A stretch of 64,000 nucleotides of DNA from Echinococcus granulosus (Eukaryota; Platyhelminthes; Cestoda; Cyclophyllidea; Taeniidae). The notes below the pieces were generated by a model. It was not told the DNA's origin, ran no database searches, and saw only the letters and a list, made by a program, of their open reading frames with translations. The stretch's first letter is position 1. Each line of letters starts with the position of its first letter. Made by a program: the position numbers and the translations under genes. Location: NCBI RefSeq assembly GCF_000524195.1, contig NW_020170389.1:1636533-1700532 (forward strand), in the 5' to 3' direction. Below, one piece after another: positions 39,498 to 50,740 of the stretch.

Positions 39498-40535
39498 ATT
39501 CCTTTCTCTGTTAACTCAAAATTGAAAAGTGCACTGTCACGACAATTCTCACAAATGTGTTTGTTTGTTTGTTGAAAGCCAGTATTGTTCAATATAGTAA
39601 CACAGTATGGTGGCTTTGAGATAGCTCTTCATATTAGAGACGCTAAGTTCTTCTAGAGCCACCGTAGCATGCATAACGGCAATATCACCACATAGTTGCC
39701 GTTTCTAAAAAGTGGTCTAAATTTCATCGGAAATCACGATAACGGCAGCAAAATCTGGGCCAGACAGGTGCTTGCATCCAATCCACACCGCTATCAATTC
39801 GGTGGAAATCAATGTCGTCTAGTTATCAATGATCAACAAGCCTAACAGAACAGGTGTTTTAGCTTTTTCTCATATCTGCGATTCTGTCGCTTCTTCATCT
39901 ATTCAAGCATTTCCTACCCTATGCACAGGTGCCAAAGCTATCTTGGCAATGTTAGGTGTGCAAAGGTTCCATAAAATTCCAGGAACCTAGATTCAAAACA
40001 TGTTGGTCTAGCTTTGTATCAGACTATTATTACCCATATTACTCGATCACTCACGTGAAAAACAATTCGGTTTTTACACCCTAGAGGGTGTTGAAAGCAA
40101 AATGTAATGATCGCTTGTTGAACTGGAAGACAGCTGCAGGGAGACAGGTAAACAACGGTCTAACTAATTGATTTTAAGGACACAGTTCAACCCAAAATCA
40201 GCTCCATTGATTGCCATCACAGACACATTTGGTGGCTCTGATAACTTTGATGAAAAATCCTCTAATTAGTGGTGTTTATCATCATGTCCACAGGGTTTTA
40301 GCTGCTAAAATGCAAGCTACTAATCGTTTTGTTTCCAAATGGCCACCTGCTCATACTATACTCGAACTGAGATAATAAGGCTAGGATACGGGAGAGAACT
40401 TCATCTGCTGTACTTTAGCATAAAAGGACATATCAATAAGTCATTGAAACTACTTTATGTGGGCTCTTTTGCGAGAAGAGTGGACGTAGAAGAGGCTAAC
40501 TCTTCCTCTATTAGAATCATCTTTGCCGCAATCCA

Positions 40536-40982
40536 ATGCCTTCCTACAAGAAATTTAAGTTGTCAGCCAACGTAGGAATAAAAGTAGCTTTACCGGCAGT
40601 AAATCTGCGACTGGGGGAACAGAGACATCGCCGACTCTTATCGCTGGAAAAATCAGACCTGTCGCCTCCATACCCAGACTACAATTTTGGATTGGTGCGA
40701 AGGAAAGTCGTTTGTCTACTTTTCTTGTTAATCTGTCTTGCTATAATGACAAAAGCACGCATGCAATGCAGCGACAGTCCATTCACTCAGCGGCAAATCT
40801 TTGTCTTCATTCTCGGCCTTCCTGATCACTTCGTGTGTTCTATTTGTGGGTGGGGAGAGAGCAATAATATTTGTGTGAACTGGGCATTACGCTATTTTGG
40901 AATCACTGAGAGGGCGGCAAACCAAATGAAACCTTGTTTAACTGTGCACAAAATAAAGGCGCCTCAAATTACACAGAGGTAG
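40536..40982 (+). CDS. Candidate coding region, 148 codons, one membrane segment; product unknown
   Basis: The longest open frame in the window, with coding-like third positions and higher GC than its flanks. A possible splice acceptor (TTACCGGCAG, to 40599) lies inside, so the true 5' limit is uncertain. Residues 40-50 are Ser/Pro/Tyr-rich (SDLSPPYPDYN). Residues 55-57 are basic (RRK), followed by a hydrophobic helix (58-71, VVCLLFLLICLAIM). The rest has several Cys and Trp, including CSICGWGESNNIC. No known domain is recognised. By length alone a frame like this is borderline for chance in 64 kb. It could belong with the open stretches at 39.3 and 41.3 kb. Confidence 0.3.
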   Translation: MPSYKKFKLSANVGIKVALPAVNLRLGEQRHRRLLSLEKSDLSPPYPDYNFGLVRRKVVCLLFLLICLAIMTKARMQCSDSPFTQRQIFVFILGLPDHFVCSICGWGESNNICVNWALRYFGITERAANQMKPCLTVHKIKAPQITQR

Positions 40983-40996
40983 TCTGTGTAATTTGA
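40964..40996. repeat. Perfect inverted repeat, 14-bp stem with 5-nt loop
   Basis: TCAAATTACACAGA (40964-40977) and its exact reverse complement (40983-40996) flank the loop GGTAG. The stop codon of the open frame 40536-40982 lies in the loop. Same architecture as the larger hairpin at 7869. Confidence 0.9.
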
Positions 40997-41261
40997 CTCG
41001 CTGCTTTTTAAATTTTTGCATTTCCGAGGTACAGATTTTGACATATAAGGTTTTTTGTTTCTTCTTATTCTCCCTTTAACCTGGAATGTCTTTCATTCGC
41101 CTCATCTTAATCTGCTCACGAAAGCGAAATTTAATGTGCTCTCAAACTTCCGCTTCTATGCATGTGCCTTTCGAAAATGACATTGTTTATCAGAAATAAA
41201 AATCATGTCAGATGGGGGGAATAAAGGCTTTTGTGTTTTTCATTTCCCATTTCTTTTCTAG

Positions 41262-41442
41262 AGGATTTTGGTTTATGAATGCCAGAACTGTAGATGAAGT
41301 GATACTTCAACCCAATGAGCCACCAGGTTTTGACCAGGTTACCTTCACTACTTCCCTTAATGTAACTGAAGTGCAAAATCTCACCTTAGCTTATTTTGGT
41401 ATTTTTACCAGTTATTTTATGACTTATCAAAAGAACGAGTAG
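41262..41442 (+). CDS. Candidate terminal coding exon, product unknown
   Basis: A strong pyrimidine-rich acceptor (CATTTCCCATTTCTTTTCTAG, ending 41261) is followed by 60 codons to TAG. The segment reads GFWFMNARTVDEVILQPNEP, then PGFDQVTFTTSLNVTEVQNL, with two N-glycosylation sequons (NVT, NLT) before an aromatic end. It looks extracellular, but no family is recognised. It could be the last exon of a plus-strand gene spanning 39.2-41.4 kb. Confidence 0.3.
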
Positions 41443-44400
41443 AAGTCTGCAGTTCTTAAATTTATCAGAGGAAAAGCATTCGAATCAAATAGTTCCTTCC
41501 TAGGAGAGATGCGCTTAGTTGGATTAATGGCAATGGTGATTATTTAAGTCTCATAGTAACGTCCCATGAACGTATAATCGCATAGAACTAAAATAGAAAA
41601 TTAGCTAATTGTCAATATTATAACCCAATGCCAGGCAGGTGTTTCATTAAAAAATTGAAATTCAAATAACAAAACATCAAAACTTTGAACAGTTGCACGT
41701 CATTTGTAACGTGATTTAAATGTAAATACTGATCAAGGTGTATATGAAATGTTGTTTAGTCTATTTGTCAGTGTAGGATTTGGTGCTTGTCGTTTAAAAC
41801 CCCTCAATCTCTGGTAATTGTTGATTGGAGAGAAGAATTTGTCTGATTTTGATACATAAGTAAAACATTTTTTGTGTTACACAGTTATGCGCCGTAATTT
41901 TCTAAGTTCTTGAAAAAATCTGTAAGTGTTGGCAATTTTGCGGAGGATAGAGGCTAAGGTATGTGAAAACCAACACAATATGACTTTCAGTTTTCATTGG
42001 GTTCTGATGCAAATCGATAAAAATTTTTTGAAATTATTTAACCTTCAGTAAAATATTTTTAAGCCAGTAATGATTAAATTTAATCGGAATCTTTTCCTGT
42101 AACTACTAAAACGGTATAAAGCATTATCTTTGCACAAAGTCTCGAAACGAAAACCCAAGTTTTCATATTTCATGTTAGTTAAATGAAGAGATCGCCCTGA
42201 CTAGGAGTCGTAAATGGATTTCTAGCTGGTCAAGATGAAAAAAAGTAGCATGAACTATGCCATTTTTAAGAACTTGAAATAAGAACAAGGAAATTACTTA
42301 GCGTAAAGTTAACTCATTTACTCAGGATAGCACGTGAGAACCATCGTATCGGGGGGATTGCAGCTAAAACTCAATCACTAACCTACATTTGGACAAAACA
42401 ATTCGACAAGTTTGAAACTCGCAAACTAAATAGTACTCTATAGAGAGGTGTGAGATGACGTTGTCTAATGTATGCATTGTGGCGTTTATCAAGTGCCATC
42501 ATTTCAAGCAGCACTTCTATAAACATCGTCCACTTACCGTGACTTCTCATTCTAAATATCAACCCAGTACGTCATACAAAACTTGAAAAGAGTTTGCTTT
42601 TTGTTGATTGTCCCAATACAAACTTGGTTACTTTAACCCAATTGCGTAAATTTAGAAGACAGCAACTGCATCAACCGGTGTCTCTGATTGAATCCCAAGT
42701 GGCTGCAGGAGTATTGAGATTATAGTTTCAACTGTCAGAAATCATTCAATTACCTACCCCAACTGGTAGAAATCATTTGACTGCATGACGAAGTGGTGGA
42801 TGGTTAACAATTTGACTGATGCTTCCAGTTTTGCATACAGAATGGAAATTAAGCTAAAGCGATGCCAGCTTATATGTTGCGCTTTCCCGTTTGTTGTATT
42901 GTTTGAGGTAGTTAAAATGGAAGAATTTGTAGAAGCAATTTAGCGCTCATGTTCCAAAATGAATGGCGTATTTTGAGTAGCATGGCATTATGAGGGATGT
43001 CTGATGTATCATAGATTGCATCACTTAATGCATAATTTTGGCTGCTCAGTGTGTCGAATTGTCCATATCAAACGCCTATCAGGCAGGACAGAGTTGTTTA
43101 TGAGTTTTACAGAGTGACACATTTTAGTCGAGTTTAAGTTGCCTCTTTCTACTTGTACTTCATGTATGCAGTTGACTAAAAGGAGTCACGCCTCGAAAAA
43201 TGACACCGATTTCCATTTCCGTGTTTTTTTGCGAATTTGACTAACCACCACTAGACGTTACACGTATGGCTTTGTAATCTGACCCACTGAGGGAAAGTGA
43301 AAAAGAGAAGTTGTACTATGTAAATAACCTCCATCTGCCACTAATTATAAGACCCGTCTGTCCGCTTGCCTTGTCGGTGTGCAGGCGCGCCGACCTGCCT
43401 TTCCTTTCCACTTCCCCTGCCCTGTGCTTGTCAATTCCACTCACCTGTGAGAGCAGAAGAGGAGGGAAGATAGGGGTAGAGAAGAAAGTGGTGATAATGG
43501 TTGATAATCGCCTAATCAGGAAGTCATTTTAGCTATTGACAGTCTTCTGATATTTTCACCTTTGTAGTCACATAGTCGTTATTTCTTCGATTTGAGAATA
43601 TCGCACAGATTGTTTTGCAAGGCATTTAGGTAAAATTATCGCTGTCTTCGTTTTATTGACAGGGCAATGGATTTGCGCTAGAGGTTTTCCTTCCTGTTGA
43701 GAACTTTTTGATGCGACATATTTAACTGTGGGAAGCTATTTGGACCTAAAATTATAGCTAGAGAGTAGGGCTGTGAACACCAACCTACAAAACCTAATAG
43801 GAAACGGTAAATCAAACATTTATTTCGCTTACCTTCCCCTACAGTCGTTGCTGCCGTTGAATGCACAATCTTTCACTTCTGTCAATACAAAGAGAATAAA
43901 ATAAGTTACTTTCCTTCAGTGAGCAAATCTGCCTCGTAAAATAGATTAGGAATTTCCTGTTTTTCTAGGAATATACGCATTAGAATGGTAAAGTACGCAT
44001 CAAGCCCTTAGCATATGCTCATTTACTTATTTGGTTCTATCTGTAGTAACTTCGCAACTACACAGCTACTTAGAATTGCTTAAAGCAGATTCCCCGATGG
44101 TTCGAATAGTTTAGGAGTAAACTGTTCAACTTCCGCCTTAAAAAACTTCAGGTGACCAACTGCATAGGAGAGGAAATTAACAAAGTTGCCGTCTTGATTT
44201 TATGTGAACTACACATTCTTTTATAAGTTAAATCCGTTTCGTGTAAATAGGTAAACGAGCCTCTTGCCAAAAATGGGCGCCAAAACCACAATCAGGCCAT
44301 AATCTAGGACAAAATATAGCTATGTTATGATACAGTAAGGATACTTTACAATACCAATAATAAACCCCTCAAACTTATTGGAGGCATTTCTTCCCTCAAG

Positions 44401-46953
44401 CTGGTAAAGGAAAACTATAGCAAGCTTTTTTTCGAAAATCCTACCGACCGTTTTTTGCGATGTCAGGATGGCCTGTATTTTGTGGTTAAGTAACAATAAT
44501 TAGAAAACTCGAGAACCTTCTCTAGCCTAAACTTTCATTGATAGTCTCGTGACTGTCGGGAAGCCGGAGCATGATTTCCACCTTTTAATGGGGATGAAAG
44601 GGGAGGGAAGTAGATAAGGGAGTCCAAAATATCCTTTCAGGTTAATGCAATCCTGTGTGTGTACGTGTGAATGAACTCCCGTCCCACCTGTGTTGGTGCC
44701 TTTGTGCGTTTTCGACTAAAAAAGTGGTTTAAACAACTCATGTGCATGTGCAAACCTTTTCGAAGTCTATTTAATTTCACGAATGTCGCCTTTTATCACT
44801 ATTTACACCATTTATTTGTTTACTTGGGTTATGGACTGATTTAGGGAATTTCCTTCAGCGATGAACCCCCTCATAAACAACGCTAGCCAAGTCACAGCTT
44901 TAGTAGGAACTTCAGTGTCTAATTTTATAAACTGGTGATTAGTCGTTCCTTGCTAGCACTATGATTACTTGCAGGTAGAAACTTGATGTCAATAGATGTT
45001 CATATTCACGTTCGAAACACTTGTTTATTCACTACTAAATCCAGGAGAGTAATTTCTGCTAAAGTTCAAGTGGATGAAGATAAATATTTCAAAATCCAGA
45101 TTGTTATTCACTGTGTAAACTGCAGTGAGATTTTCCGCTGTAACCCGCGTACCTACCCACCCAGTTAGCCAACTTTCAGAGTGAACCCGTTGGTTGCACT
45201 TTTACAGGGTGTACTGCACATGTACCCTTTTGAATGAAGCGTGCATGCCTCATTTAACAGCACATTGACAAGTTCTGTAACTAAAAGTTGTGCATTTGGC
45301 TTTCCAGGCCTAAGGCAACACCACGGAGTCCTCTAGGGTGGGTGGATAAGTGTTTAAATAGATCATCACGTCTTCAGATGTACTTTTAAATCGGTCGTAG
45401 TGACTAAGGTACTCACTAACACACGTGATGCCGAATTATATTGGCACCTGTTATAAGAGGCCTTTAAATAAGAGCGCCTTTTCGAAATACCGGTGGCCCT
45501 GTTAACAAGTGACAGCTGATTCCCCATTTTGACTTTATTTTGCACAAAGTTTTGATTCTGAGGCTATCACGAGAAGCATGGGGTTCTGCATCAATTTGGT
45601 AGAACTTTTTCTCTCCTCTCCTTTTCTTTCCCTTCCTTGTATGTTAGGCAGCATTGGCTGTCTCGACAAGTTTTTTGGACTCGTAATGGGAGAAATGATT
45701 GCCATACTGCCAAATAGTTGGAGTTTTCTGCTCAGTCCTTTTTCATTCATGAAATTGGCCAGCTAGCTAAATGACAGTCTTGTGGGTTAAATCCAGAGTC
45801 GGCCGCTTGGCTACTAATCGAACCAGAAGTCATTCAATAATTACTTTTTTATTTTGTGTAGACTCTTTGCGGCATTTTGGCAAATCACTTCCGGCCAAGA
45901 GGTACATCAGCTTTACTGATAGAATATTTTAAACCGTAAAGTTTGGTTGGTGAAAAATTGGCTAAAAGTAATACAATAAATTGGCCACCGGACAATCATA
46001 AAGAAATTTACGTTCGAAAAAGCGGAGCTTTACAGCTAGGCAACAATCGAGCCTTTCTGTGTTTAGGTGTGAACCTCATTCACGGGAACTTGAGGCAGTC
46101 ACTCTTGTACTTATAGGGAAAATAATGTATGTTGCCTATTATATGAGCAAAAGAGCGATTAACCCTGCAAGCGGGATAATAAATTAAAGTGCAAATAATA
46201 TAATTACTAATTTTATAATTTTGCAAGCCATTGAAAGAGGATCTATGTGAAGACAGATGGTTGGATTTGTTCATTCATTCGCTCTAAGTATTCGCGCCGT
46301 ATTTTCAGCTTAACAATCTCTAAAATCTATTTCTTCTTTATGTTTTTTGTACGTTCTCCGCACGCAATTGTTTTCCACAGATGTTTGATACAAATCAGTT
46401 GCAAGGCTGACTACCCACGATTTGCACACACGGCCAGACCATTTCCTAAAAAGGTGTCGCTTGATTTTTTCTTCGGTTAGATACTACTAGGTCACTTTTC
46501 CAAGAGAAATTTTTGTCTTTAATTTCGGTAACATCTTTAAGGTATCGTCGTGCTCCGCCACAACGAAGAGGAAAGACCAAAGTCCGCTGAAGTAGCAGTA
46601 ACCTCGAGTTACTACGGCTACGTGGAACACACGTGTATGTGCCTCACGGTACGATTAAACACACTTGAAGTCTGTCTCTTGATTACATTATTCAGAATTC
46701 TTTTTCGTTCTGGAACGGTCTCTCCTTGATTGCCCTTCCCCTATACTCAAAAATAAATTGATTTTTCTATTAATTTCATTATCTGACAGCTAGTCTAGGC
46801 ATAACTTTGGTGCAGTTTCGTCCGATTTTCATAATTTTATCTTATGCCTTCTTTTTATATTAACCAAATGATCTTTTCCTATTTAGTGGTTTTTCGGGAT
46901 TTAAAACTGGGCAAATTGAAAGAATTCAAAAATGCCACTACTAGGGTCTGGCT
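41443..46953. other. No gene recognised
   Basis: Mostly AT-rich. A GC-rich patch at 43350-43500 contains GCAGGCGCGCCGACC and, on the minus strand, a long pyrimidine run ending CTCACAG|GTGAGTGG. That sequence could act as either acceptor or donor, but no coding unit is convincing. Confidence 0.45.
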
Positions 46954-46988
46954 GAAAATTTTGTCGACGAAATTTTGACAAAATTTTC
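46954..46988. repeat. Inverted repeat, 12-bp stem with 11-nt loop
   Basis: GAAAATTTTGTC (46954-46965) and its reverse complement (46977-46988) surround GACGAAATTTT, which itself repeats part of the arm. The motif is AT-rich, so it is less improbable than the 26-bp and 14-bp cases. Confidence 0.8.
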
Positions 46989-49499
46989 GTTTAAATGGAT
47001 TTGTCATGAAAATATTCAACGAAACTTACGGACAATGCAGTAAAGTTATAAAAGACCAACTTTTCAAAGAATGAATGACTGTTTTTTTGCACCCGAGCAA
47101 ATTATTCTTACATCATCTTTGACTTTGAAAGCATTTTCTTTCCGTTCAAAACAATAAACTACTTTTAAAAGCAGTTGAGCGAAAATTTGACACTTGATAA
47201 ATTTGCAGTAGTTTCGCTACTACCTTTCGTAACCGGCTGTAAAGCAAGAAACTTGTTCTAACTCAATTTAATCATAGTATACCTTATTTTAAACTACTTC
47301 CATAAAATACATCATAGAGCAGACTTTTAGACTCCATTCTATGACTCATTACCCGAATTTTTTACGAACTGTGGATATAGCCATAAATCAACCGGAACTT
47401 CAAACTCCAAAGAAAGTGCAAGCTACAATTTCCTTAAATTTTGTGCCAACTTGTTTTGGTGCAGTCCTGAACAGATGAAGAAATATACATTTGTGATCAG
47501 TAGAGGAGGGGTCGTTAAACTTTAACTTGTTTTAACTATAACTTAGAACAATATTTGTCCTTCACGAATGCAAAGGAGTGGAATTTGATTTTAGAGGAAG
47601 AAGAGTATTTAATTTAAAAGTAGAAATACACGCAACGAATGTGGCTTGACGTTCTTTGAAATGGGCTTTTCTTTAAATCCGTTTGTCTTCTACTCCAATG
47701 ATGTGAACGACAGTTGTGCTTTCTTTATGCAACGTGTCCCAGCCCCTATATTGGAAAGAGGAAACTACCCACCTACCCTTACAGCAAATCAGTTCTTCAA
47801 TTTGATGTTTCATCTTTTCTGTGTGAGGCAAAATTTACCAGCAGTGACCGAATTAAAGTAAGGATTTTACTTTATGCATCTAAGTCTTTATCCCAGTTTT
47901 AGGTTTTTAAAGAATTTTTTATGAAAGGAAAATTTGAAGCAATTCGTTTCATAAACTTCCTCTACTATTTTTTGAAGGAAATCCTTGAAACAGATGTAAT
48001 TCTCCACTCTGACTAGTATCACGTGCGAAAGTAGGTTATGTGTAGAACTGCAGAATCCTAATTTGTTTTGACAGTATCTCTGATATGATACATTTTTTGA
48101 TTCCGTTTTGTGAAACTACGATTTTTTTCCTATTTTTATTTTTGTATTGATGAACGGAATTTCTACCACCAGAAATTTGATAAACATGTTTAAGCACTAC
48201 CAAAATGGGTAAAAAAGGTGCTGTATAATACATAGAGTATCCCATGGGACAGATTGCCAGAAATCGCTCAGATGAAGCGGTAGTGCATGTCCAAGTCGTT
48301 GCCACTCGATAAGGGGCGGCAAAATACACATGACCATCGCACTCCATAGCTCTTCATACAAAAACAGCTTTACAATACAATACACTTTTTAGAAAATTGT
48401 AGTTTAAAGGATTTTGTTTGCTGTAGGGATTCAAGAGTGAAGTGTGGTAGGGTAATCATTCGTAATTAATCCAGTTTTTGCATTAATTGCTGAATCTCAA
48501 TAGGTATGGGTGTTTTGTGCGGCTGTGTGTAATCAGTGGATTGATGTAGTGGGAAAATACCACAAGCACTTTACAGAGGTCTCAAAAAAGCCTCTGATAC
48601 CTGAGTTGACTAGTGAACTAGCCTCCCATTGGAAATCTAGCAACCTGAAGGTAAATCAGGTCAATTCACTATAGCAAAAGTTAGTCTAGACACCAACAAT
48701 TGTTTGTTAAGCGGGATTTACTGCCAAATCCCTTATCAGTGTTTGGACTTCATCACTAGCCTTGAAAATTCGAAAACTAGAAGCATACATTTAGCCCCCT
48801 CAATACTTCCTATTCCTTAATTTTCGCTATTTTACATGACAAACCTCTCCAATCAAATTTACTCTACTCTAAATAAGCTAGATGAGTGAAGAACTGTAGA
48901 ATACCTGCACTAGCCTAACGTGAGAATAGATCTCCCTGCTTTTATGCATCGGGAGGTTGAGAGAGCCCTTTTAATTATTATTAATGGAAGCATTTTAAGA
49001 CTGTTCCTTTGGCGACAGAACCAGTGCATTCAAAGTGGTATTTCGACACATGCATTGATAATACCCTCCTGAGACAATTATAAAATGCCACCAAGGACCC
49101 TGAGCTTGGCCTTGGGACTTGCCTTTAGTACTCTGCATATTTGCATTGCTGACACGGATATAGACACGGATATATAGTCCAGCATCACCTCCCAAATAAT
49201 ATGCATGCCGATTTTTTTCGATACAAGCAAAGAATTTATTAGACGTCTATTGAGTCATGCAATCAGATGGTTAATAAGATTTAGCCATATCGGTTCTTTG
49301 TCCCATTTAACTCCTCGTTCTGTTTTCATCTCTTCCTCTCCGCTTAGAGCATGTGATTAAGAGGGGGACGGAAATTGGGGATGCTGCGCCTGTAGAGGTA
49401 CAGAAATGTCCCCTACTTTAAGTCATTCACCATAAATGAGGTCACGTGCTTTGTGCGATGATGCATATGCGTGCTTCCCACGTGTGGGCAGGCACGCTT
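46989..49499. other. No gene recognised
   Basis: A 71-codon frame (47646-47861) ends at a donor-like AAA|GTAAGG but has no acceptor upstream. The minus-strand frame 48036-48347 lacks support. Otherwise empty. Confidence 0.45.
49151..49174. repeat. Tandem duplication of a 12-mer
   Basis: GACACGGATATA occurs twice head to tail with no mismatch. A small local duplication with no associated gene. Confidence 0.8.
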
Positions 49500-49760
49500 A
49501 AAAGAACCCTACCTCTCTCCCACTCCGCCTAGAGGTACACCAGCGATGACTAGCAAGTTATGTGTCACTTTCTGACTCCCCTCTCCCTCTGTCGCTCTCC
49601 CCCTTCCCTGCCCCTTGGTGCATGAGTATCTGCAGCTGCTTATTCAGTAGACATTAGACGCACAGGGCTAGGCTTGCTTATAGTGGAACACCCTGTCTCC
49701 TCTTTCTCCCTCCCTCACGCCACCTCTCAATTTTATCCAACCACCTGTCCCCATATTTGC
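49500..49760. repeat. GC-rich, pyrimidine-biased tract
   Basis: Several runs of C and T (for example TCCCCTCTCCCTCTGTCGC and CTCCTCTTTCTCCCTCCC) make the plus strand strongly pyrimidine-rich and GC-richer than its surroundings. Such strand asymmetry can form triplex DNA or serve as long splice-acceptor tracts. Two CACGTG E-boxes (49443-49448 and 49479-49484) lie just before it. No reading frame of interest follows. Confidence 0.5.
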
Positions 49761-50561
49761 GTACACAGCTCAACGTCTTAGCGATAATGCTATCCGACTG
49801 GTAAGTAAAGCTGCCTCGTTTATATACTGGGGCTAGGAGGTGACTGGGAGTCAATCATTTCAATTAACGCGCCTCTAGATTAAGAAAAGTTACATCTCTT
49901 TCCTATACTGATCTCACGACCAAGAGAAGAAGGATAGGTTTTGTTCACTGCCTGGAGGTGCCATTGGTTGTCGCGACCAATAAATACATGTGAATCTGTT
50001 GTTTGCCTTTTAAAATTCACTCTTTATTGGATTTGGGTTTCATTCATAGGTTAGCAAAATATAATATTAATAAATGTTCGGGAAGCAAATTACAGTTCTC
50101 CTTCTTGCTTTGAGAAAATCTTTGATCCTAAACTAGGAAACAAACTAGCATTGTCGGCCAGTGAAGGATTTAAACGTATGTCTTCCTTAGGTGACAAGCA
50201 TTACTATTGGTTAATCTTGTTTGCCATCTAACACCAAAGGTAAGAATAATTGGAATTGATGAAGCCGATAATATGACTTAACAGGGTTTCAGTCCATCTA
50301 ACCACTTCTTTCATTGACTTTATCAGCCTCAATCTTGTGCAGGGTTAAGGGTGTTTTTCCTCGAAAGCAATCTCTATAAACAGCGGATCTGTCTTGAGGG
50401 TTTTGCACGTGGTTGAAAAAATTAATATATCATCTAAACTTCAAGCATTTGAATGGATTCCAGATAAAGCTAAATGCTTTAGAACAAAATACTAAGTTAT
50501 TGCTCAATTGCTGCTGCCACTCCATAATGATCAGCAACCTGATTGAAATATATTTTGTGAA
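49761..50561. other. No gene recognised
   Basis: Short spacer between the pyrimidine-rich tract and repeat copy 6. Nothing seen. Confidence 0.5.
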
Positions 50562-50740
50562 TATGGTGGAGCGCCTCGAGACTTCTCTAAAGATGAAAGA
50601 AGCCATAATACATGGACAGAATATGCATTGTAGGGCTTGGGGCTACTGGTATGACCCCGAGGCCGAGCCGCCCGGTGAAGGCATAATAGCGGACCCCCTA
50701 AGCGGCCCTTTACCAAAATCGAGAGTTAAACAAACAATTG
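50562..50740 (+). repeat. Dispersed ~180-bp repeat, copy 6
   Basis: Plus-orientation copy with GGAGCGCCTCGAGACTTC, AAGCCATAATACATGGACAG, AATATGCATTGTAGGGC, GGGCTACTGGTATGACCCCG, AGGCCGAGCCGCC, AGCGGCCCTTTACCAAAATC and GAGAGTTAAACAAACAATTG. Short open frames across it on both strands (for example 50413-50748) are by-products of the repeat's higher GC, not genes. Confidence 0.8.

Noticed and set aside
43380..43500. Possible exon in a GC-rich patch with a strong minus-strand pyrimidine tract
   Set aside because: The CAG|GTGAGT at its edge can be read as donor or acceptor and neither reading gives a recognisable coding unit.
44099..44112. GGTTCGAAT-type B-box word as a tRNA gene
   Set aside because: No A box or cloverleaf pairing at the right distance.
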